The notes below the pieces were generated by a model. That model made no database searches. It had not been told where the DNA came from and saw nothing but the letters and a program-made list of their open reading frames with translations. Source: Chitinophagaceae bacterium (lineage in GTDB: Bacteria; Bacteroidota; Bacteroidia; Chitinophagales; Chitinophagaceae). From it: DNA of 56,964 bases. Below are positions 50,314 through 56,964 of the stretch, piece by piece. A program made the translations under genes and the position numbers. The stretch spans positions 1 through 56,964 of the forward strand of contig CANGNA010000022.1 of NCBI GenBank assembly GCA_947455215.1, in the 5' to 3' direction. The stretch's first letter is position 1, and every line of letters starts with the position of its first letter.

Positions 50314-50730
50314 ATGAAACTGATCAACAAGAAGATCTGCATGGGCAAGGATATAGGCATACACGGCAATGTGTTTGGCGGCTATATCATGTCGTGGATA
50401 GACGAGGCAGCAGCAGCCTTTGCTACAGAATATTGCTGCACGCCCAATATGGTAACACTGCGCGTGGGCGAACTGCTGTTCAAGAAGCCGCTTAAGGCCG
50501 GCAATCACGTGCGCCTGTATGGCGAAGTAGCTCACCTGGGCAATACGTCGATAGACATCAAGATAGAGGCCCGCAAGTTCAACCTGTATAGCGGAGAGGA
50601 GACGGTAGTATGTACCACATCTATAACATTTGTACGGATAGATGAGGACGGACAGCCAACACCAATAGGAGAGACCGTAAAGCGTAACTACGAGAAAGCA
50701 AGACTTGAAGGCGCACTGGCAGAGATATAA
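50314..50730 (+). CDS. Acyl-CoA thioesterase, hotdog fold
   Basis: A 138-residue cytosolic enzyme that hydrolyses acyl-CoA to free acid and CoA. Family signs are 'HGNVFGGYIMSWIDEAAAAF', in which the Asn/Gly-rich loop and Asp of the active site lie, 'TLRVGELLFKKPLKAGNHV' and 'VCTTSITFVRIDEDGQPTPI'. Single hotdog domain, so it should work as a multimer (YciA-like). The ATG at 50314 is used; the open frame upstream passes through the terminator hairpin. Substrate chain length unknown. Confidence 0.88.
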   Translation: MKLINKKICMGKDIGIHGNVFGGYIMSWIDEAAAAFATEYCCTPNMVTLRVGELLFKKPLKAGNHVRLYGEVAHLGNTSIDIKIEARKFNLYSGEETVVCTTSITFVRIDEDGQPTPIGETVKRNYEKARLEGALAEI

Positions 50731-50736
50731 ATAAAA

Positions 50737-50758
50737 GGTCCCGGCTCGTGCCGGGACC
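50737..50758 (+). terminator. Hairpin after the thioesterase gene
   Basis: Perfect 8-bp stem (50737-50744 with 50751-50758), 6-base loop, then CTTAAG. AAAA on the left and CTT on the right; a rather weak T-run. Confidence 0.6.
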
Positions 50759-50863
50759 CTTAAGACAGGATCCATAACTCTAACGCTTTATGAAAACACC
50801 TTCGTAGGCGTATCACATCATTAAGACGTTGCAACGTTGTAAATCCTGCGCTTTGTCGTTTTT

Positions 50864-52498
50864 TTATTGCCCGTAAACGCGCACACCGCCCAAAAAGGTG
50901 GTGAACACCATGGTTTTGAGCAGATCAGCTTCAGGAGCCTTTATCAGGTCGGTATTCATGATCACAAAGTCGGCCTGTTTGCCTTTTTCTATGCTGCCCA
51001 CTTCGCGCTCCATGCAATTGGCCTTAGCTGCCCATATGGTCATGCCGCGCAGCGCATCTTCGCGGGTAAGCGCATTCTCCGGCTGGAAGCCGCCCTGCGG
51101 ATAGCCCTTGGCATCCTTACGCACCACCGCAGCATAAAATGTTTTGAACGGAGAGATATCCTCTACCGGGAAGTCCGTGCCCAACGCTATCCAGCCGTTT
51201 TGTTGTTGTAACTGCTTGTACGCATAAGCACCCTTCATACGCTCTGCACCAATACGGTCTGTGGCCCAGTACATATCGCTGGTCGCATGTGTTGGCTGCA
51301 CCGATGGTATGATAGAATACTGGCCGAATAAAGGAATATCAGCAGGGTTTACCACCTGGGCATGTTCTATGCGCCAGCGTTTATCGTTCTTGCCGTTCAG
51401 GTATTTGGCATAAGTATGCAGCACCATGCGGTTGCCACTGTCGCCAATTGCATGGGTACACAGCTGGAAGTCAGTACTTGCCAGCATCCTGGCCAGTGAG
51501 TCGTAATGGCCGGCAGGGTTCAGCAAAAAGCCGTTCCAGCCCTGCTTGTCGTTATACGGTTGCAGCATACAAGCCCCGCGGCTACCCAATGCCCCATCAG
51601 CATACGCCTTTACACCTTTTACATATAGCCTGTCGGTTTTGTAAGGGCCTTTGGAAAGATAGCGGGCATAGTTGGCCGCAGAGTCTGTCATCATTACATA
51701 CAGGCGCATCTGCAGTTTCTTGGCGCGTTGCAATGTGTCTATCATGTCTATATCATAGTACATCAGGCCACAATCAGTAATGGTGGTAAGACCTTGTGCA
51801 AAGCAGTTCTTTTCCGCTTCTGTTAGCCATTTGGTATAGTCAGCCTTCGATGCACGAGGTATCACATTGGTCACCATGTCTACCGCATTATCTATCAGCA
51901 GGCCGGTCAGCTTGCCATCCTTCTGTGTTATTTCTCCGCCCGATATGGATGATGCCGTTGTTACACCCGCAGCCTTCAGTGCAGCATCATTGGCTATAGC
52001 TGCGTGTCCGTCTACGCGGTCCAGCAATACAGGCGTATTAGGGAACAGCTCATTCAGCTTGCTATTATCCGGGTAAGCCTTGCCGGGGAACTTATTCTGA
52101 TCCCAACCACGGCCACGTATCCACTTTTCGTTGGGGTGCGCCTTGGTAAAAGCCTGCACCCTGCTCATCACTTCATCCCAGCTCTTGGTGTCGTACAGGT
52201 TTATCTCGAACAGGGAACGGCCATAGCCTACAAAGTGGGCATGCGCATCTATAAAGCCGGGATACACCGCATAGCCTTTTGCATCTACCATTTCGGTTCC
52301 CTTATAGGCATAGAGTATGTCAAAGGTCTTGCCTATGGCTATTATTTTACCATCTTTTACGGCAAAAGCCTCTGCGGTAGAAAAGGCACTGTCGCAGGTG
52401 TATACTTTGGCATGATGTACGATCAGGTCTACTTCCTGCCTGTCGCGACAACACGTAAAGAAGACAATGGCCAATAGCAGCACAACCGTTGAACGCAT
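50864..52498 (-). CDS. Exported amidohydrolase (YtcJ-like, metal-dependent)
   Basis: A 544-residue amidohydrolase-superfamily enzyme with an SPII signal ('STVVLLLAIVFFTCC'). Metal-binding 'FIDAHAHFVGYG' follows the N-terminal beta-sandwich; further ligands are in 'TITDCGLMYYD', 'LCTHAIGDSGNRMVLH' and 'IEHAQVV', and the last Asp in 'ALGTDFPVEDI'. These fit the amidohydrolase 3 group with a predicted TIM barrel. Substrate is unknown: cyclic amides and aryl esters are typical for the group. An exact -7 box TATCTTTG lies on the minus strand at 52534-52541. Confidence 0.9.
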   Translation of the reverse strand: MRSTVVLLLAIVFFTCCRDRQEVDLIVHHAKVYTCDSAFSTAEAFAVKDGKIIAIGKTFDILYAYKGTEMVDAKGYAVYPGFIDAHAHFVGYGRSLFEINLYDTKSWDEVMSRVQAFTKAHPNEKWIRGRGWDQNKFPGKAYPDNSKLNELFPNTPVLLDRVDGHAAIANDAALKAAGVTTASSISGGEITQKDGKLTGLLIDNAVDMVTNVIPRASKADYTKWLTEAEKNCFAQGLTTITDCGLMYYDIDMIDTLQRAKKLQMRLYVMMTDSAANYARYLSKGPYKTDRLYVKGVKAYADGALGSRGACMLQPYNDKQGWNGFLLNPAGHYDSLARMLASTDFQLCTHAIGDSGNRMVLHTYAKYLNGKNDKRWRIEHAQVVNPADIPLFGQYSIIPSVQPTHATSDMYWATDRIGAERMKGAYAYKQLQQQNGWIALGTDFPVEDISPFKTFYAAVVRKDAKGYPQGGFQPENALTREDALRGMTIWAAKANCMEREVGSIEKGKQADFVIMNTDLIKAPEADLLKTMVFTTFLGGVRVYGQ

Positions 52499-52533
52499 AA
52501 GTGAATGTTTAATGCAATGTGAAATTATGGCGG

Positions 52534-52541
52534 CAAAGATA
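52534..52541 (-). promoter_or_regulatory. Probable -7 box of the amidohydrolase promoter
   Basis: TATCTTTG on the minus strand, an exact match, 35 bases upstream of the start codon. -33 region unclear. Confidence 0.4.
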
Positions 52542-52570
52542 CTGTAAAGCAGTGTGCCTGTATTAATGCG

Positions 52571-52578
52571 TAAATTTG
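52571..52578 (+). promoter_or_regulatory. Possible -7 box of the sigma factor operon
   Basis: TAAATTTG matches TAnnTTTG in the 164-base divergent gap; the ATG at 52663 is 84 bases downstream. -33 box not seen. Confidence 0.35.
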
Positions 52579-52662
52579 AGATAGTGCGGCATCAAAAAAA
52601 TAGGTAACACAGCGGTGATATTTTACCGGAATGCCGCACATACATTAAAGCACTATTCAGTC

Positions 52663-53175
52663 ATGGATGCTAAAGAGAGAGAAGAATTATTTACCAGCCT
52701 CTACCTGGATGCTTATCCCGGGGTGGCCCGGTATATAGCCCGGCAGGGTGGTAGTATGGAAGAAGCTAAAGATATCTTCCAGGATGCTGTGGTCATCTAT
52801 TACGAACGGCTTTCGGGAAAAGGTTTGGAACTGAAGCAGACCAAAGAGGCGTACGTATTTGGTATTGCCCGCCACTTGTGGAGTAAGCACACCAATAACA
52901 AACGCAAAGAGCTGCCGGCGCAGGATAGCGCAACTGCCGCAGCACCCGGTACTACACCGGCTATGAACATACTCCGGATGATAGAAAATACCGGACGCAA
53001 ATGCCTCGACCTGTTGCACGCTTTCTACTACGAGCAAAAGAATATGAAGGAGGTAGCTGAAACATTTGGCTTCTCCGGAGAGCGCTCGGCTACTGTACAG
53101 AAATATAAGTGCCTGGAGAAAATAAGGGACGTAGTAAAAGAAAAAGCATTGGTATATGAGGACTTCGCTGGTTGA
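52663..53175 (+). CDS. ECF-type RNA polymerase sigma factor
   Basis: A 170-residue sigma-70 family protein. Region 2 covers about 8-75 ('FQDAVVIYYERL', 'AYVFGIARHLWSKHTNNKRK') and region 4 about 105-160 ('CLDLLHAFYYEQKNMKEVAE', 'TVQKYKCLEKIRDVV'), joined by a short linker, with no extra domains. The ATG at 52663 is preferred to the upstream open frame starting at 52615. Its end overlaps the next gene by 20 bases, so that gene is the obvious regulatory partner. Target promoters are unknown. Confidence 0.88.
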   Translation: MDAKEREELFTSLYLDAYPGVARYIARQGGSMEEAKDIFQDAVVIYYERLSGKGLELKQTKEAYVFGIARHLWSKHTNNKRKELPAQDSATAAAPGTTPAMNILRMIENTGRKCLDLLHAFYYEQKNMKEVAETFGFSGERSATVQKYKCLEKIRDVVKEKALVYEDFAG

Positions 53176-53392
53176 GATACAGGTAATAGAAGCACACCTG
53201 ATGGCCGGCAAACCACTGCCTGCCGGCGAGGACATGGCGGATAAGCTACACTGGCAGCAACAGGCCTATGAAGTAGTGCAACTCTATGGCCGCAAACAAT
53301 TAAAGGCCGAGCTGGACACAGTACATGATAAGATATTTGCGGGCAGCGCATTCTGGCGCTTCCGCAGGCGCATAGCGCGATACTTCCACTAA
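53156..53392 (+). CDS. Small cytosolic partner of the ECF sigma factor
   Basis: A 78-residue helical protein with no membrane segment. It starts inside the sigma gene (20-base overlap), which implies translational coupling and tight stoichiometry, usual for sigma/anti-sigma pairs. Visible elements are 'LVEIQVIEAHLMAGKPLPA' with an acidic patch, 'LHWQQQAYEVVQLYGRKQLK' and a C-terminal arginine cluster 'FWRFRRRIARYF'. Similar short proteins follow sigma factors in other Bacteroidota, as far as I recall. An anti-sigma role is inferred from context only. Confidence 0.68.
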   Translation: MRTSLVEIQVIEAHLMAGKPLPAGEDMADKLHWQQQAYEVVQLYGRKQLKAELDTVHDKIFAGSAFWRFRRRIARYFH

Positions 53393-53418
53393 TTTTTAAC
53401 TGAATAAATATAATCATC

Positions 53419-54018
53419 ATGAGCGACAGGTATAGCCTGCAGGATCGTATTGGCCATAGGTTGCTGGAACAACGCACAGTATTTTTATGGGGACAGGTAG
53501 ACGATGATTCTGCCAAACATGTAGTAGAGCGGCTGCTGTTCCTGGATACAATAGATACAGGAAAGGAGATACGCTTGATCATCAATAGCCCTGGTGGGTA
53601 CGTTACCGCTGGTTTTGCTATTCACGACACCATGCTTTCCCTGCATAGCCCGGTGTCTACTATATGCAGCGGTCTTGCAGCATCTAAGGCGGCCATATTG
53701 CTGTCGGCAGGTGCCAAAGGCAGGCGGTTCGTCCAGAAGAATGCACGGGTAATGATACACCAGCCCAGCGGTGGCATGGGAGGCCGTTTTGCAGATATAG
53801 AGATACAGGTGAATGAACTGGTAAAGGCCAAACAACTAAGTGCTAAAATATTGGCAGAGAACTGTAACCAGCCACTGGAAAGGATACTGAAAGATTTTGA
53901 CCGCGACCATTTTATGGATGCCGCTGAATCGGTAGCTTATGGCATAGCCGACGGCATTGTCGATACACTTACACCTCCCGGCCGGTCGGCCAACCAGATA
54001 GGCTTCAATCCTTATTAA
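53419..54018 (+). CDS. Divergent ClpP-type serine protease
   Basis: A 199-residue ClpP-family peptidase, third in the sigma operon. The triad is preserved: S89 in 'SGLAASKAAIL', H114 in 'VMIHQPSGG', D163 in 'DRDHFMDAAE'. It departs from housekeeping ClpP around the nucleophile, where 'GxAASMG' is usual, and in the N-terminal end that forms the axial pore. No ClpX or ClpA gene follows. It may form a mixed or special ring, or destroy the sigma partner (inference). It starts 26 bases after the small gene. Confidence 0.88.
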   Translation: MSDRYSLQDRIGHRLLEQRTVFLWGQVDDDSAKHVVERLLFLDTIDTGKEIRLIINSPGGYVTAGFAIHDTMLSLHSPVSTICSGLAASKAAILLSAGAKGRRFVQKNARVMIHQPSGGMGGRFADIEIQVNELVKAKQLSAKILAENCNQPLERILKDFDRDHFMDAAESVAYGIADGIVDTLTPPGRSANQIGFNPY

Positions 54019-54039
54019 AGAGCAGGCATGGCAGCAGTT

Positions 54040-55179
54040 CTATGTACGGTTGCCATGCTTTCTTTCTTCTTTTATCTCTCCGGTAACTTCTTCTTTTACT
54101 TCACTTTCTATTAGTTTGTTCATCGGGCTTTCTGTTGGCCGCTCATCGCCCAGCAGCACACCCCATTGTTTAAAGCTGTTGCTCCGGTCAAATATTACCT
54201 TTAGTACTGCCATTACCGGAAGGCTCAGGAACATACCTCCTATTCCGGCTATAGCACCGCCTGTTACCACGCCCAGTATACTTACCAGTGCATTGATCTT
54301 TACTTTGCCGCCTACTATACGCGGCATCAGTATGTTATTGTCCAGGAATTGCACTGCTGTTATCGCCAGCAGCACGGTCACCACATCATGTAGTTCTGTA
54401 GAAGATGCCAGTGTAAGCGCCACGCCAATAATGTTGCCTATAAGTGCACCCACGTAGGGTATAAGATTGAGAATAGCGAATATAACACCGATAAGCAATG
54501 CATGTTTAATGCCCAGTAATGCCAGCGAACCGCCTAACAACACGGTTATATAGCCTATCTGTATCAACAGGCCTACCAGGTAGCTTTTAGTGATCACTTG
54601 TGTCTCTGTCAGCGCAGCGGTTACATTATCATGGTCTTCCTTTTTGAACCACATATACACGAACCGCAACAGCAATTTGCGGTAAAACATGATAAGAAAG
54701 GTATAGATAGGCAACAACCCCATAAAGATGAATGCGGAAGTAAGCGACGAAAAGAACGTTTGAAAATACGTACCTATATTATCCGTCACATTACCGGCTT
54801 GCGTCTGTATGGCTGCCAGTTGCTGCGATGGCGAGTAGTGTGTTTTACTGCTGATCCACTTACTCAGTGTTTGCCAGTGTGCTGTGCTGTTTTTCTTCAG
54901 TTGGGGTATATCTGATACCAGGTCCGATACCTGCATGGAAAAGAAAGTAACTATGCCGCCTACAACAATGGCCGCAATACCAATGGCGCTCACAATAGCC
55001 ATTACCTCAGGAAAGCGCACTTTGCGAAACAGGTGATATAGCGGCATCAACAGTATGCTGATGAAGAATGCAATGAGTATAGGGGTAATTACATTGGCGC
55101 CTACGGAAATGATCCAGAATACAGCACACAGGCCCATTAACTCTACAGATCTTTTTACGGTAAGTGGTAGTGTATTCAT
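54040..55179 (-). CDS. AI-2E family (PerM-like) transporter
   Basis: A 379-residue inner-membrane protein with eight predicted helices in the 2+1+5 arrangement of the family: two near the N-terminus, one near 60-80 with a long periplasmic loop, and a cluster from about 150 to 340. Typical segments are 'VYMWFKKEDH', 'GLLIQIGYITVLLGGSLALL' and 'LIPYVGALIGNIIGVALTL'. Substrates in this family vary (autoinducer-2, Na+/H+ exchange), so none is assigned. The C-terminal tail is acidic/basic-rich ('KEEVTGEIKEERKHGNR'). It converges on the ClpP gene, 21 bases apart. Confidence 0.9.
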   Translation of the reverse strand: MNTLPLTVKRSVELMGLCAVFWIISVGANVITPILIAFFISILLMPLYHLFRKVRFPEVMAIVSAIGIAAIVVGGIVTFFSMQVSDLVSDIPQLKKNSTAHWQTLSKWISSKTHYSPSQQLAAIQTQAGNVTDNIGTYFQTFFSSLTSAFIFMGLLPIYTFLIMFYRKLLLRFVYMWFKKEDHDNVTAALTETQVITKSYLVGLLIQIGYITVLLGGSLALLGIKHALLIGVIFAILNLIPYVGALIGNIIGVALTLASSTELHDVVTVLLAITAVQFLDNNILMPRIVGGKVKINALVSILGVVTGGAIAGIGGMFLSLPVMAVLKVIFDRSNSFKQWGVLLGDERPTESPMNKLIESEVKEEVTGEIKEERKHGNRT

Positions 55180-55287
55180 TTACATGGGTTGAGTACATAA
55201 AATTATGCCATGGGCGCCGCAATTACTATAACCCTAAACAGTATCTCTTGTTCTGGTTCTCATTTTTTCCAAAAAAAATCGCTCATT

Positions 55288-55320
55288 TTTGCTAATACTT
55301 AAGAATCTTATGTATCTTTG
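55288..55320 (+). promoter_or_regulatory. Strong Bacteroidota promoter of the PadR operon
   Basis: TTTG at 55288-55291, 21 bases, TATCTTTG at 55313-55320: an exact match to both boxes, the best in the window. ATG is 20 bases after the -7 box. As PadR proteins usually repress their own operon, the operator probably overlaps this segment; a direct site is not visible. Confidence 0.7.
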
Positions 55321-55340
55321 TCTTAGGTAAATGAGATAAT

Positions 55341-55682
55341 ATGATCTACTCTTCCGAATTGATAAAAGGAACGCTCAAAACGATAGTATTGAAAATGCTG
55401 GAGGACAACGTGCGTATGTACGGCTACGAGATGACTCAAAAGGTGAAAGAACTGACAAAAGAGCGTATACAGATAACCGAAGGCGCATTGTACCCCACCT
55501 TGCATATGCTGGAGCAAGAAGGCTTGGTGACAACAGAATTGGAATATAATGGTAAGCGCGCCCGTAAATACTACAGCCTGAGCCCAGAGGGCAAGAGCAA
55601 AACAACAGAAAGGGTAAATGAATTGGCGGACTTTATGAATACCATGAAGTTTCTGCTGGACATAAAAACACAAACAGCCTGA
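55341..55682 (+). CDS. PadR-family transcriptional regulator
   Basis: A 113-residue winged-helix regulator. The N-terminal half has the PadR pattern 'LKTIVLKMLEDNVRMYGYEM' and 'TEGALYPTLHMLEQEGLV', followed by the wing 'YNGKRARKYYSLSPEGK' and a dimerising C-terminal helix. It is a small type (PadR-s2) without a long ligand domain. Its stop codon overlaps the ATG of the next gene (TGATG), so the two are translationally linked; the usual logic is that PadR represses the operon and answers to a signal from its membrane partner. Ligand unknown. Confidence 0.93.
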   Translation: MIYSSELIKGTLKTIVLKMLEDNVRMYGYEMTQKVKELTKERIQITEGALYPTLHMLEQEGLVTTELEYNGKRARKYYSLSPEGKSKTTERVNELADFMNTMKFLLDIKTQTA

Positions 55683-56824
55683 TGTATCATATAAGTGACC
55701 AACAGGTGGAGTTCATTCTTGATGACATAAGTGCACGTGGCATCGAGACGGAGGACCTGCAGTTAAACCTCCTGGACCACATCTGCTGTATTATTGAACA
55801 GGAGCTCGAGGAGAACGGAGACTTCGGGCTATTCTATGAGGCGACCATAAAACGTTTTTATAAAACACAGTTGCGAGAAATAGAAGATGAGGCTATCTCC
55901 TTATTGATCAACCAAAACTATTATGCAATGAAAAAAATAATGATCGTCAGCGGCCTGCTATCGGCTTCGCTGTTTATAATGGGTATTGTACTTAAGTTCA
56001 TACATGCGCCGGGTGCCAGTTTAGGCATTGTTGCCGGTGTGGTGATCATGAGCCTGATCTTTCTGCCGCTTGTTTTCTTATTGAAGATAAAAGAACAGCA
56101 GCAGCTAAAAGATAAATTCCTTGCGGCTACCGGCACGCTGGGCGCTATCCTGATGAGCCTTTCGGTATTGTTCCGCGTTATGCACTGGCCTTTTTCTATA
56201 GAGCTGGGCTATATAACTGTTGCTATTCTTGCCCTGCTTTTCCTGCCCGTATATGGAACTAATGGTATCCGCAAGGCCGATGCTAAAGTGAATACTATCG
56301 TTACATCTATACTGCTGGTGGGCGCTTGTTGCCTTTGGCTTACCATGGTAGTATCGCCAATAGGTATGCGGATAAACATGATAAGGGAAACGAGCAATGT
56401 GGTACGCAATGAAATGATACTGCGTGCAGAACAGCAGCTGCCTGTGCCTGCCGACAGTGTTAAAGATACAACAGGTGCACTGGCTGTGAACATTAATACC
56501 ACCTGCGAAGAGCTGAAGCATTACCTGTTGCAGCGCAGCACTGGGCATGATGATATTGGCGCTGATTTTGAGGCCAGGGATATACTGATACGTAATATGT
56601 GGTTGTCTGACTGTCTTGATGGATCAGCGGCTATGGATACCAGGCTGAATGATCTGAAAAAAATGGTCATTACCTATAATGGAAATACAGGTACAACGCG
56701 CAAGATACCCGTTGCAAACACAATACTTGACAAGAGTACAGAACGGGTGAGCGAGGCTATAAACAGTCTTGTACAGATACAGATGTACGTACTGCAGAAT
56801 GAGCGCAGCCTGGCGATGAAATAA
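55682..56824 (+). CDS. PadR-linked GldL-like membrane protein
   Basis: A 380-residue protein. The first 75 residues are a soluble helical domain ('QVEFILDDISARGIETED', 'LLDHICCIIEQELEE') like the prefix domains often encoded beside PadR genes. Four or five membrane helices follow (about 82-235). Two of them end in 'KFIHAPGASLG' and 'FRVMHWPFSIELG', matching the GldL-type 'KIMHWPGA' motif seen in the T9SS motor protein GldL and its relatives. The last 140 residues are a periplasmic or cytosolic helical domain. It starts on the PadR stop codon. I do not know its function; it is not GldL itself (no partner GldM downstream). Confidence 0.82.
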   Translation: MYHISDQQVEFILDDISARGIETEDLQLNLLDHICCIIEQELEENGDFGLFYEATIKRFYKTQLREIEDEAISLLINQNYYAMKKIMIVSGLLSASLFIMGIVLKFIHAPGASLGIVAGVVIMSLIFLPLVFLLKIKEQQQLKDKFLAATGTLGAILMSLSVLFRVMHWPFSIELGYITVAILALLFLPVYGTNGIRKADAKVNTIVTSILLVGACCLWLTMVVSPIGMRINMIRETSNVVRNEMILRAEQQLPVPADSVKDTTGALAVNINTTCEELKHYLLQRSTGHDDIGADFEARDILIRNMWLSDCLDGSAAMDTRLNDLKKMVITYNGNTGTTRKIPVANTILDKSTERVSEAINSLVQIQMYVLQNERSLAMK

Positions 56825-56849
56825 TTTAAGTTGCTTTTGTTTTAGCCGG

Positions 56850-56889
56850 AGAGAGGGTAGCAGTGCAGGCCATAAGAGCTACCCTCTCT
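56850..56889. terminator. Terminator between the PadR operon and the right-edge gene
   Basis: Perfect 12-bp stem (56850-56861 with 56878-56889), 16-base loop, TTTTTAT after the right arm. It lies between convergent genes, so it may serve both. Confidence 0.8.
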
Positions 56890-56891
56890 TT

Positions 56892-56964
56892 TTATATTAC
56901 ATTGGTCATTGGCAATACCAGCTGCCCAAACAATCTGTTCAATGTACTCTGCGGATCATCGCAA
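56892..56964 (-). CDS. 3' end of an unidentified gene running off the right edge
   Basis: The minus strand carries an open frame with 23 codons plus a TAA stop at 56892-56894; the visible peptide ends 'LNRLFGQLVLPMTNVI'. The composition is that of a real protein end and the terminator at 56850 sits 2 bases past its stop. Too short to identify. Confidence 0.5.
   Translation of the reverse strand, partial: CDDPQSTLNRLFGQLVLPMTNVI

Overview
The window looks like a chromosomal segment from a member of the Bacteroidota, most likely of the Chitinophagaceae type. The signs are two proteins with type IX secretion (T9SS) C-terminal sorting signals (one type B with PKD repeats, one type A), many SPII lipoproteins and PorT-like outer-membrane barrels, Mpl, a bacillithiol enzyme (BshC), GldL-like and GldM-like domains, and promoter boxes of the Bacteroidota form TAnnTTTG. 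I see no transposase, integrase, tRNA, rRNA, CRISPR array or phage gene. It is mostly ordinary core chromosome with some accessory signalling and surface modules.

Layout. Positions 1-12986 hold a secreted GH29-GH3 glycosidase pair, two unknown lipoproteins, BshC, a polytopic membrane protein, two outer-membrane barrels, a 46-residue lipoprotein, Mpl, a DnaQ-type exonuclease and a polyprenol-phosphate mannosyltransferase. Positions 13073-18936 form a signalling island: a three-gene minus-strand operon (response regulator, membrane-GAF-coiled-coil sensor, unknown protein) diverges from a TPR hybrid histidine kinase with its own receiver and HPt domains, followed by a receiver tethered to the membrane by a C-terminal helix. 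Positions 19001-33908 hold a PDZ protein, a GT22-like mannosyltransferase, a GAF histidine kinase, an M1 aminopeptidase, a CPBP protease, CdsA, two methyltransferases, proline dehydrogenase, MltG, a PagL-like lipid A deacylase and a CHAP amidase. Positions 33985-37796 are housekeeping (enolase, FtsB/DivIC, UvrB). A 1112-residue T9SS type B adhesin-like protein follows on the minus strand.

Positions 41697-45427 are the most interesting coding block. Two near-identical receiver proteins, a membrane HEAT-repeat protein and a processive GT2 polysaccharide synthase sit in one tight operon with no output domain on either receiver. This suggests a polysaccharide synthase controlled by protein-protein contact with phospho-receivers. 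After it come a GldM-C-terminal-like secreted protein, a T9SS type A protein, Mn-type superoxide dismutase, an antitoxin whose partner toxin survives only as a 22-codon stump, signal peptidase I, a cytochrome c lipoprotein and a hotdog thioesterase preceded by a possible attenuator leader with a 25-codon ORF. The right end has an exported amidohydrolase, an ECF sigma/small partner/divergent ClpP operon, an AI-2E-type permease, and a PadR regulator fused by overlap to a GldL-like membrane protein. A partial gene runs off the right edge.

All functional names come from motif and sequence recognition by eye. Promoters and terminators are pattern calls and have no experimental support here.
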